A DNA stretch of 19,646 nucleotides. It comes from Pavlovales sp. CCMP2436. Lineage: Eukaryota; Haptophyta; Pavlovophyceae; Pavlovales. Where the stretch lies: positions 160,972-180,617 of the forward strand of contig MU631537.1 of NCBI GenBank assembly GCA_026770615.1. Direction: 5' to 3'. The notes beneath the pieces are model-generated. The model was not told the DNA's origin. It worked only from the letters and a program-made list of their open reading frames with translations, and made no database searches. The position numbers were made by a program, and so were the translations under genes. Numbering within the stretch: the first letter of the stretch is position 1; each line of letters starts with the position of its first letter. Positions 8,060-14,867 of this stretch are shown here, piece by piece.

Positions 8060-8380
8060 TTAACACATACATTTATCAATTATTTGCAACTGCTTTTTTT
8101 TACAAATATCCTTGTTGTCATATTGGTCAATTAGGAAATCAAGACTGTCCCAGAATATACCCCAATTTCTAACAACTATAGACGAAATTCCTCTATATTT
8201 CGAATTAATAATATCGTCTACGATTATTAAAGTCCTCTCATAATTTTTATGGGTTTGTGTATTGACCAAAAACCATTTCTTGTGAAAATATTCAGTTGGG
8301 ATATCTTCGTCATCTTGTTGTAAATTATTATCCATATCTGGCTCTGCGCAAATTCTGCACGTTTGAATAAAATACCCCAT
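8060..8380 (-). CDS. Hypothetical protein (106 residues)
   Basis: The ATG is at 8378-8380, just after a TATA-like stretch. It has no recognised domain. Visible features are an N-terminal CRIC pair, an acidic patch (DDEDIPTEYF), a hydrophobic core strand TLIIVDDIIN followed by SSIVVRNWGIFWDSLDFLID, and a Cys-ending tail (CMC). The size and aromatic content suggest a small folded protein. It lies downstream of the primase-helicase on the same strand, separated by the 268-bp region with the large inverted repeat. It is intact. Confidence 0.5.
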   Translation of the reverse strand: MGYFIQTCRICAEPDMDNNLQQDDEDIPTEYFHKKWFLVNTQTHKNYERTLIIVDDIINSKYRGISSIVVRNWGIFWDSLDFLIDQYDNKDICKKKQLQIIDKCMC

Positions 8381-8400
8381 CTTAATATTGTGATATATAA
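8381..8400 (-). promoter_or_regulatory. TATA-like element before the 106-residue gene
   Basis: Minus strand TTATATATCACAATATTAAG directly precedes ATG. Confidence 0.4.
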
Positions 8401-8554
8401 AAAAGATAATTGCCCGATTTGATTCCTTCTTTTCCTTTTTACCTTTGCTTTATACTAAATTTATACTATACTAGTATATATATTTGTTAACTTTTATGAG
8501 AGAAATATATAGAATAGAGAATTTAATATAGGTAGAAAGTAGAGAAAAGCTTAA

Positions 8555-8647
8555 CGGTGCCACCGGTGCCACCCAAATACAAAGTATTGCATATAAAGCT
8601 TTGCCTAATTATAAAGAGTTTAGTTTTGGGTGGCACCGGTGGCACCG
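8555..8647. repeat. Perfect 23-bp inverted repeat with internal CACCGGTG palindromes
   Basis: The left arm (8555-8577) and right arm (8625-8647) are exact reverse complements. Each holds two head-to-tail GGTGCCACC units, so each arm also has the self-complementary core CACCGGTG. The arms are GC-rich in an otherwise AT-rich region, and the 47-base loop is AT-rich. The right arm ends one base before the helicase TAA (8649-8651). It may be a transcription terminator, an origin or a protein-binding site; the sequence alone does not decide. Confidence 0.9.
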
Positions 8648-8648
8648 A

Positions 8649-9850
8649 TTAACTAAATATAGGCTTCGTCATTTGATTGCTTAACAAGCCCACAGAAATA
8701 TTTACCTTTTTATCCCTACCATGATTAATCCCACCAATCCCAAGCATATCGTCCTTAAACTTTGACTGTGTCATTTTATCTTTCGTATAGTTCTTAAAAT
8801 CATTGAATATTTCACTTGATGGAATTGTGTCTTTATCATTGCCAGTAATTTTATATTTATCCATAACGAAACCAAGCACAATATTAGAGTCCGCAATGTA
8901 TTCGTTGCTATCGTCTACGATTTTTTTAGGTACATTCTCAGTTTTAGCAATAGAGCTTGTAGTAATGAAATGGTCAATTAATAACAATATGTACGTATCA
9001 CGAATATTATCAGTAGTAATTTCATTAACAAACTCATTATTAAGTTTAGCTTGATATTTATTATTAGGGTCAGGATTTTCGACTAATATCGTGGGGTAGT
9101 CAACAATTCTAACGCGCCTACCAATACCACCGTCTACAGAACTAACACCTGGTTTATTGTTACAAGCGGCTTCCAAACGAAAGAAGACGGGAAAGTCGAC
9201 TGCATCTTTATATAACCCGCGAGTCTTTAGGACACCTTTATGACTGTCTGCGATCTTTTTCAATATTCCCACTTGTAGTTTATTATCGACGTCACTCTCC
9301 GGTTCATTGAAAAATACCATACGCCTACCTTTTGCGTCATGTAATTCAGACGTTGCATTTGCACCCTTTGCGGCTTTAGTAAACGTTTCTGGATTTAATT
9401 CGATGAAATAATCCCCTAGTAACTTTTTTAAAATTGCGATTTTAGCACTTTTAGAATTACATCCCGAACCGGTATGAATATTAAAAGTTTGGAATATTCT
9501 TTCACCATTCAACGTAAGACTATCATTATTCCACATATATGCACATACATCTAGGTCTGGATAAATAGAATTATAAAAAATTTCTATAATTTTTTTATCT
9601 TGCTCATCAATCTTTTCAGGATATTTATATCCTGTATTATGCATTATATAATCAGACGGCATAATATCACGTATTTCTTTAGTACGACAATCCAGTAGCT
9701 TGTCACTAAATGCGAACAAGTTCCCAAAACTATCGATCTTTTCCTCAAAAAAACAGATATTTGAAAAATCGATCAGAGTCATATCAGTGACTCCTTTCAA
9801 ATAAGGAGTTTGGAGTAATTTAGTGGCGATCTCATTAGCCGATTTAGCTT
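8649..9850 (-). pseudogene. Primase-helicase, superfamily 3 (D5-like) helicase part
   Basis: This is the C-terminal third of a D5-like primase-helicase. Coding begins upstream of the TTG at 9800: in phase before it one reads ANEIATKLLQTPYLKGVTD, which fits this family, back to a frameshift near 9851. Counting from the TTG, Walker A is GSGCNSKS (111-118) and Walker B is MVFFNEP (161-167). The motif C region has ACNNKP near 213, followed by GIGRRVRIVDYP with candidate arginine finger residues. SF3 helicases unwind viral DNA as hexamers. The family P-loop normally has Gly before the Lys (GxGxNGKS); here it is Ser. That change plus loss of the natural start argues that this part is no longer functional. 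Confidence 0.8.
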
Positions 9851-10732
9851 TTTATCATTTTTCTTATTAAATTCTTCATATTCATCTGGTGTAATTGAAT
9901 TATAAAACATTTTAGCCATTTTGATAAATATCTCATGTACAACCGATTTTATTAACCCTTTAATAATGATAGGTTTTTTTCGCTTATTCCATACATTGTT
10001 TGTATTACAATGAAACCACAGATCAACATCGTCATCGTATACAATAGAATTTTTTTAAATTAGCTTCGTGATATTTGAAATAGACGCATGTGTGCCGTTA
10101 TCGTTAATGGCTTTCATAATATCAGCCTCGTTATAATCGATAAACTCATCAACTTCTGACATATATTTATTAATAAGTAAATTTAGATCTTCTTCATTTT
10201 CTTCAGACGTCTTTATAATTTTGTTGTTAATAAGATTGTAATATTTTAAGTTATCTTCCTTGAGACATTCTAAAAGATAATTCCATCCTTCAGTCTTCTC
10301 ATCAGTTCGATTATATGCCTTATCAAATAGGGCATCAATCTTATGCTCGTCTGCTTCTTTAATAGCGTCTTTTTTTTCTTGTTCTTTTTTCTCTTCTCTA
10401 ATTCTGATCATATCAAAACTATCATTATATGTAGTATCATAATCTTCTTGTACATATGACGCACAACAGTCAAATATCGAATAATTCACCGGAATCAGTG
10501 GCGGATCTGGTACGAATTTTGAATCTTTATTTTTCTCAGTAGTATATGGTGTATAAAGAACCCGATTTTGACCGTAAATACTCATATCATAGTAATCAAT
10601 ATTATTAATTTTGTATAACTTACATAAGCTTAACATATTGACCCATTTGATACGAACATTATCGACATAAATCTGATATGAGTATTTCATCTTACCATTA
10701 TATTCTCTTGGTTCGCGTTTAGCATAGTTAAT
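9851..10732 (-). pseudogene. Primase-helicase, middle part (rest of AEP primase and linker), with an in-frame stop
   Basis: The frame is in phase with the N-terminal piece. It reads through INYAKREPREYNGK immediately after the TAA at 10733-10735, then KYSYQIYVDNVRIKW, then YYDMSIYGQNRVLYTPYTTE. These match the central and third motifs of archaeo-eukaryotic primases fused to D5-like helicases. A long charged linker (EEKKEQEKKDAIKEADE) follows. A second TAA at 10055-10057 interrupts it, after which the same phase continues with SIVYDDDVDLWFHCN and reaches a Lys-rich segment at about 9856. There the five-T run (five A on the coding strand) coincides with the phase change into the helicase. Confidence 0.75.
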
Positions 10733-10999
10733 TTAATATTTGGTAAATATAGCTTGGATACGAATAATTTCAGCATCAATATCAATATCATGATACGCAT
10801 CGATATCAAATACTGGTTTAATATACTGCGCAGGTCCGCCCATAAGCTCAGTGGCATGTTTACATTTCTGTATACCCTTTATATAATCATCTTCGGTTTC
10901 ATACGTCACTTTATTTTTACGATCAAATATATCCACAACAACAACTTTACCGAATTGACTCATTGGTTCTATTCTATACAAAGATAATAATTTTTTCAT
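10733..10999 (-). pseudogene. Primase-helicase, N-terminal catalytic part of the AEP primase
   Basis: The ATG is at 10997-10999; the frame extends upstream only to a TTG. The segment KPVFDIDAYHDID near residues 61-73 has the hhhDhD motif (Asp65 and Asp67) that binds metal in archaeo-eukaryotic primases. The start lies 24 bases after the stop of the 68-residue gene on the same strand. The piece ends with TAA at 10733-10735, and coding clearly continues in phase. Across all three pieces the original protein would have been about 780 residues, a usual size for PLV and virophage primase-helicases. Confidence 0.75.
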
Positions 11000-11023
11000 T
11001 AAGTAAAAAATAAGAACAGACAA

Positions 11024-11230
11024 TCAATTTTTTTTTTCATTTTCAATCTCCTTCTGTAATTTTAGGAGTCTGATTTCTTTCCTTGAAAATTCACCGGAAA
11101 CTCCGAGATTTTTATAAACACTTTGATAATATCGTTCGTTGCGTTCAGCAATAATCAACTCCCTATTTTTAGCATAGTAATCTTTCATTTTTAGGTTATG
11201 TACGAGGCGTAGCTCTTCATTAGCAAACAT
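11024..11230 (-). CDS. Small charged protein (68 residues), YYAKNRE-type
   Basis: The ATG is at 11228-11230, directly behind an AGTCTATATAATAAAG element. The protein is helical and charged, with NLKMKDYYAKNRELIIAERN then ERYYQSVYKNLG. This YY-x-K-N-x-E pattern is common in small proteins of large DNA viruses and virophages and in the N-termini of some recombinase-related proteins. A similar HYYKNKEKIQLER appears in the recombinase N-terminus just upstream here, so the two may share a DNA-binding helix type. The function is not known. The gene is intact and probably transcribed ahead of the primase. Confidence 0.55.
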   Translation of the reverse strand: MFANEELRLVHNLKMKDYYAKNRELIIAERNERYYQSVYKNLGVSGEFSRKEIRLLKLQKEIENEKKN

Positions 11231-11246
11231 CTTTATTATATAGACT
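11231..11246 (-). promoter_or_regulatory. TATA-like element before the 68-residue gene
   Basis: Minus strand AGTCTATATAATAAAG directly precedes ATG (11230). Confidence 0.5.
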
Positions 11247-11310
11247 ATATTTTTATTCTTAAATATTCTTAAATTTAATCATTTTTTTTTTCTTTTACGT
11301 AATTCATTTT

Positions 11311-11333
11311 TTTACTCGTTTTGACCGAGTAAA
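11311..11333. terminator. Hairpin just downstream of the recombinase pseudogene
   Basis: TTTACTCG (11311-11318) and CGAGTAAA (11326-11333) are perfect complements with a 7-base loop, 6 bases beyond the recombinase TAG at 11340. On the minus strand it is followed by long A runs (T runs on the plus strand). It resembles a 3'-end hairpin; the role is inference. Confidence 0.45.
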
Positions 11334-11339
11334 GTGTTC

Positions 11340-11837
11340 CTACATTTCAACAATAGATTTATCAGCATCTTGAACAGAAAATACTGGTTCGCCACGCAAG
11401 TTCTTAAGAGGACTGACATAGGCGGACTGAATCCCTGCCGAATGAAGCGATCGATTAGCCAATGAATTAACATTCTCCGCATAATTAGCAGCATTCTTAT
11501 CCAATTTCATAAGCTTAGTAGAAATGATACTGTGACGAGGGTATTTGACTATAATTCGTTCATCTTTAAACACAGTAATTTTTGCGAACATTTTAGAAAT
11601 ATAAAGTCCTAGTTTAGTGCCTTCATTTGGAAATAATTTGGTTGGTAAATCATCAAGCGAACTATGTAATTCTACGATTAAATTAGTCACTGATTTAGAT
11701 AATTTAAACACCAATTTATTTAAGCTTCCTTTAGTTTTGAAAGCATTCATATGAATCTCGCTCTCATTTTGAGATATTAAATATAGATAATTAACATCTT
11801 TAGAAACCATGTCGGATCGTAAGTCGGAAGTCATCAC
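11340..11837 (-). pseudogene. Tyrosine recombinase, C-terminal catalytic part
   Basis: This frame holds the distal part of a tyrosine recombinase catalytic domain. RHSIIS has Arg101 and His102, as in the box II LRHS/LRKT segment. LHSAGIQSAYVSP has His132 and Tyr140 in the spacing of the H/W plus nucleophile-Tyr motif. The region DVNYLYLISQNE upstream fits the beta strands after box I. The first catalytic Arg (IARDDFR, codon at 11836-11838) lies in another phase, so a frameshift near 11815-11830 separates box I from this part. These enzymes cut and rejoin DNA through a 3'-phosphotyrosine bond. Tyrosine recombinases serve as integrases in many PLVs and virophages. The frame ends with TAG at 11340-11342. 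Confidence 0.65.
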
Positions 11838-12210
11838 GAGCGATAACCTGGTCGTATAGCATCATCAGCAGATTTTCATATGATTCTTGACCAAAAACTC
11901 TTAACACCTCGCTCTTAATAGCATCGAATGAATAAGACAACGTTGACGACGATTAAGTTCTTTGTTTTATCGTAGCAATACCATCCCACTTTTTGTATAC
12001 CGCGTCTAATTCTTCATACGTATTCTGCGACATGCGATTTTTCTAGGGTTGAAAAAGTCTCCTTAGTTTTAAAATCCTACCAAGAAATTTAGCACGACTG
12101 CTATCGGTCTTCCATTTAGTATTCGAATTGATACCATTAATCAACTCATTTGTGTCAGTTAACCAAGGAGTCATATCTTTCAAAGCATCATATTTTTCAT
12201 TATTTTTCAT
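11815..12210 (-). pseudogene. Tyrosine recombinase, middle part with two in-frame stops
   Basis: The phase is open from about 12210 (NEKYDALKDMTPWLTDTNEL) to TAG at 12043-12045. It continues as MSQNTYEELDAVYKKWDGI to TAA at 11953-11955. It then continues as LSYSFDAIKSEVLRVFGQES and LLMMLYDQVIARDDFRL, which contains the box I catalytic Arg. All three stretches share one phase and are protein-like, so two nonsense changes inside one gene explain them better than separate genes. The continuous catalytic domain resumes in another phase after about 11820. Confidence 0.6.
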
Positions 12211-12694
12211 TGTGTAATTTAAATAATACATCTGCAATATTTAAATATTGATTGATCTCAGTCACGCCAAGCGTAAGATCAGATCCTTCCTTGAACGAAG
12301 TGATTTTCAATACAGTTGCTACGAAATTCTTAAGTTCAGAAGCGTTTAGATTAGTATTCGAGGAATTATAATTTTCAATAGGTACATTCTTTTTTACGAC
12401 GATATTAACTATATCATTAGTTGCGGATTTTTCAATATCAGATTTATCGAATACAATCTTTTGTTTTTTTTGTAGTACAATTTCGTTATCATCGTTCTTC
12501 TTGATACCATATTTATCGAGAGTACTTTGTTTGATTTTACGTGTACCGTTTAAAATTCCTGTTGTAATTCTCTCTAATTGAATCTTTTCTTTATTTTTGT
12601 AGTAATGCACGAGTTTGTAAGCACGACGTTCCTCTATGGTCATATTAGCGAGTGGTTTCTTAGTAGGTGTTGGTGTTGTCTTTTTAGGTGGCAT
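12200..12694 (-). pseudogene. Tyrosine recombinase, N-terminal DNA-binding part
   Basis: I favour the ATG at 12692-12694 (MPPKKTTPTPTKKPLANMTI) over the one at 12704-12706, because the TATA-like element then lies upstream as in other genes here. The N-terminus is Lys/Pro/Thr-rich. It is followed by EERRAYKLVHYYKNKEKIQL, a basic helix, and later by a helical core-binding-like segment (LNASELKNFVATVLKITSF) as in SAM-like recombinase domains. The frame ends with TAA in an A-rich stretch near 12200, where the coding phase moves to the overlapping middle part. The identity depends on the catalytic motifs downstream, since this portion alone is not diagnostic. Confidence 0.55.
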
Positions 12695-12714
12695 CTCTGT
12701 ATACATATATATAA
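12695..12714 (-). promoter_or_regulatory. TATA-like element before the recombinase
   Basis: Minus strand TTATATATATGTATACAGAG directly precedes the ATG at 12694. It ends in the same AGAG-ATG as the minor capsid gene. Confidence 0.45.
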
Positions 12715-12939
12715 GATAATAAATATTAGATTAAATCATTTTTTTATTAGATTCAAAAGAGCAAAAGAGCACATGTGGACAACACTCGGTCACTCATCAT
12801 CGACTTAAATCATTTGGCCGTACGGATTACACCACATTCGAAAATTTTGATATTTAAATTTCAACTTTTGCGACCGTATTTATACAGCTTCTTTTGCCTT
12901 TTGTCTTTCCTTACGATACTATCAAGATTATATAAATAC

Positions 12940-13288
12940 GCAATCCTATCGTTGGGTTAAATTTAGCCGAAACTTGTCCTTCTGAGTTAAACGATATTGG
13001 GGAGGTGGGAAGGAAGCAAATCGGCAAAGCAATAACACACAAATGTATGTGTAAAAAAAATTGAAAAATATAATAATAGAATAAACGAAATGGATTATGA
13101 TTATGATATTTTTGAACATGATTATTTGTATTCTATTATGGAAATTGATAAAGTTTATTTTTTAAAATGCAATATATAACCGATTTGATGAACCATATTC
13201 GGGATTTTAGTTAGAATTTTTTTATTTTAAATTTTTTGTATATATAAGCAATCCGATCGTTGGGTTCAATTTAGCCGAAACTTGTCCT
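12940..13288. repeat. Pair of 41-bp direct repeats (12940-12980 and 13248-13288)
   Basis: Both copies run from GCAATCC to AGCCGAAACTTGTCCT with two mismatches in 41 bases, 308 bp apart. Each is preceded within a few bases by TATAWAA-like sequence (TATATAA in both). On the minus strand one phase of both copies reads PNDRIAY(L/I)Y, so they could be duplicated remnants of coding DNA instead of duplicated control regions. Confidence 0.85.
13090..13179 (+). CDS. Possible 29-residue acidic/aromatic peptide
   Basis: ATG at 13090 opens a short frame rich in Asp and Tyr (MDYDYDIFEHDYLYSIMEID) ending in TAA. It lies between the two 41-bp repeats. There is no homology that I recognise; in such AT-rich DNA it may be chance. 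Confidence 0.2.
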   Translation: MDYDYDIFEHDYLYSIMEIDKVYFLKCNI

Positions 13289-13368
13289 ACCAAGGAAATG
13301 GGTATGGGTGTGTTATTATTATACCTACTATATATTAGTTAAACGAAATAATGGGGTTGTGAAATAAC

Positions 13369-13393
13369 AAGGGGGTTAAAATACAACCCCCTT
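13369..13393. terminator. G5/C5 hairpin
   Basis: AAGGGGGTT (13369-13377) pairs perfectly with AACCCCCTT (13385-13393) across a 7-base loop, followed by a T run (ACTTTTTTTTTAAC). This has the look of a stem plus U-tract, but no gene is seen immediately upstream. Confidence 0.5.
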
Positions 13394-13452
13394 ACTTTTT
13401 TTTAACATTTTTATCGTTAAATTCTCTTTTTTATACGTTAATAATATAATAT

Positions 13453-13556
13453 TAAGGGGGTAAGGGGGTATAAGGAGGTTAAAATGAATTTAGAATATAA
13501 AAAAAAATATTAAAAAAATAATGATCTACTTAATTAAAATCAACCCCCTTACCCCT
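13453..13556. repeat. Near-perfect inverted repeat of G-run/C-run units
   Basis: AGGGGGTAAGGGGGT (13455-13469) is matched in reverse complement by ACCCCCTTACCCCT (about 13543-13556), differing by one G. The same AGGGGGTT unit makes the hairpin at 13369-13393. Confidence 0.65.
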
Positions 13557-13628
13557 CACCCCATTAATTTTCATCATCGGAGAGCCAGTGATCATTGACC
13601 CATGACGAGCGCCATACGATACGCCACA

Positions 13629-13847
13629 GTGACGTAAATCTAAATGGTTTAAATATGTCTTATCAGTATTTAACAATATATTACCGTATCTATAAAGGTC
13701 ACGAGAGAGTGCAGTGTCTTCTAACCACTGCTTACCACTGCGTGGAGCTCCCGCCTATACATAGATTCATACGTCATAATGACGTACATCAAAAGGGTTT
13801 AAATATGTCTTATCAATATTTAACAGTATATTACCGTATCTATAAAG
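13629..13847. repeat. Tandem 150-bp repeat with TGACGTA motifs
   Basis: A 52-base block (GGTTTAAATATGTCTTATCA onward to CCGTATCTATAAAG) at 13646-13697 recurs at 13796-13847 with two mismatches. Each is led by a GTGACGTAAATC/ATGACGTACATC segment. Degenerate relatives of the lead (GTGCCGTAAAT and similar) appear near 13903 and 14070. The open frame across the two copies (13595-13894) mirrors the repeat and shows no protein-like character. Confidence 0.85.
13770..13786. promoter_or_regulatory. 17-bp palindrome TACGTCAT-A-ATGACGTA
   Basis: Eight bases on each side of a central A are perfectly complementary. TGACGT is the half-site of CRE/ATF-type bZIP binding sites; binding here is inference. 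A second small palindrome, GTGAC-GTA-GTCAC, lies at 13866-13878. Confidence 0.45.
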
Positions 13848-13894
13848 CTTTAACAGTATTCAGTAGTGACGTAGTCACGGGCGCGATTGTATAG

Positions 13895-14285
13895 GTTCTA
13901 ACGACATAGTGCCGTGTATAAAAACAATTTACTAATGTTTATTAGTGTTTATCAGAGTACCGATAAATCTAATAAAAAGTACGCAAAACATCAATAAACC
14001 ACAAATTAATCATACCATAGTGGTAATAGATCATATAAGTATACGACAAGGTGCGGGCACCGTACCATAGTGCCGTAAATATAAGTATTTATTATCATTT
14101 ATAAGTATTTATTAGATTTTATTAGTTTTTTTATTAGATATTTATTACTTTTTATTAGATTTCTCAGGGGTAGCTTAGTAATTGGTACAGTCAGCAGTGA
14201 TATAAATAGATTTATAATAACTGGAAATTATACAGATAGTCCTTATTTATCTAATATAAAAATATGGTACCACCGACGGCATGGT
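13895..14285. other. AT-rich region without a gene
   Basis: It holds repeated TAAGTATTTATTA-like text near 14082-14113, a small GGTGCGGGCACC palindrome at 14050-14061, and no open frame worth calling. Confidence 0.5.
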
Positions 14286-14700
14286 TCAAAGGTAGCTTAT
14301 TAGCGCTCGTCCCTGTGCTCCATTGCTTCCTGATGGTCCTATAGATCCCTGTGCTCCATTGCTTCCTGATGGTCCTATAGGTCCCTGTGCTGCCGTCGGA
14401 GAAATTAACGATATTAAAAACGTTTTAGGTGTCGCTATTTTATCCACAGGTACATAACCAAATATGATTTTTTTTATAGAATAACTGCCGCTCGTAATAG
14501 ATTAGAGAATCTTTAAGTTCTTCTAAAATTATTATAGCAGCATGATTATCATCGTTTGCTAATTTTACAAAAGGCTTAACTTTGCTCGTCCATTCGTGCG
14601 AAATTTCTTTTTGTGTAAGTTAAGCATTCCATTAAATCTTCGTAAAAATATCGGCAATTGGGTTTTTTTTAAAGCATCGTCATCCAAGTCTTGTTCACTG
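14286..14700 (-). pseudogene. Remnant of a collagen-like protein gene
   Basis: One minus-strand phase (14501 to TGA at 14286-14288) reads FGYVPVDKIATPKTFLISLI, then Gly-X-Y triplets GPIGPSGSNGAQG repeated twice. A second phase (14619 to TAA at 14440-14442) reads ISHEWTSKVKPFVKLANDDN and ELKDSLIYYERQLFYKK. The two meet in the eight-T run near 14468-14475, where a one-base slip would join them. Further fragments (YFYEDLMECLT) lie around 14630-14665 in yet another phase. Collagen-like triplets are common in virion fibers of large DNA viruses and PLVs. No start codon or intact frame remains. Confidence 0.5.
14310..14390 (-). repeat. 36-bp tandem repeats encoding Gly-X-Y triplets
   Basis: Two full 36-bp units (14310-14345 and 14346-14381) and a 9-base partial third start with TCCCTGTGCTCCATTGCTTC. 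They differ at a single base within the two full units apart from the last position. On the minus strand they encode GAQG-GPSGSN type triplets. Confidence 0.85.
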
Positions 14701-14867
14701 CGTTTGTAATCGAGTTATTTATTACACCTAAATGAAGCTTAAATCCATTCAAATAAACCGTTTGCTGAATCGATCGTAGCGGCTGATTGTGTATTCAAGA
14801 ATATCGGATATTAAAACATTTAATGATATTAATGATGCTATTATTCCCGTTAATTCTGATATTGGTA

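Larger units (their letters stand above)
12715..13600. other. AT-rich region with repeats and no convincing gene
   Basis: Open frames here are short. A minus-strand stretch ending at 12861-12863 reads PNDRIAYLYNLDSIVRKDKR followed by QKKLYKYGRKS, and looks like the tail of a decayed basic protein; it has no intact start. The region also has two 41-bp direct repeats, G-run/C-run hairpins and a 29-codon plus-strand frame. It may be the terminal, non-coding part of the viral element. Confidence 0.5.

Noticed and set aside
395..12045. Alternative genetic code explaining the in-frame stops
   Set aside because: TAA, TAG and TGA all occur inside viral genes, frameshifts accompany them, and TAA still ends several intact genes, so reassignment of one codon does not fit.
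12775..12960. 61-codon plus-strand open frame
   Set aside because: Its composition is low-quality hydrophobic text typical of AT-rich chance frames, and it ends within the first 41-bp repeat. The opposite strand is slightly more protein-like.
13595..13894. 99-codon plus-strand open frame across the 150-bp repeats
   Set aside because: Its internal repetition just mirrors the DNA repeat; there is no promoter element and no protein-like character.
13369..14113. CRISPR array
   Set aside because: The repeats are unequal in length and spacing, no uniform spacers exist, and the context is eukaryotic/viral.
14273..14399. 9-bp inverted repeat CCGACGGCA/TGCCGTCGG around the collagen-like repeats, as a possible invertible switch
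   Set aside because: The arms are short, flipping the segment does not restore a longer frame, and no invertase gene is near.
14392..14457. Plus-strand segment with a DIKN-x-x-G pattern similar to part of the fiber protein
   Set aside because: Only about 17 residues align, and the minus strand here reads through as the collagen-like remnant, which explains more sequence. Probably chance.
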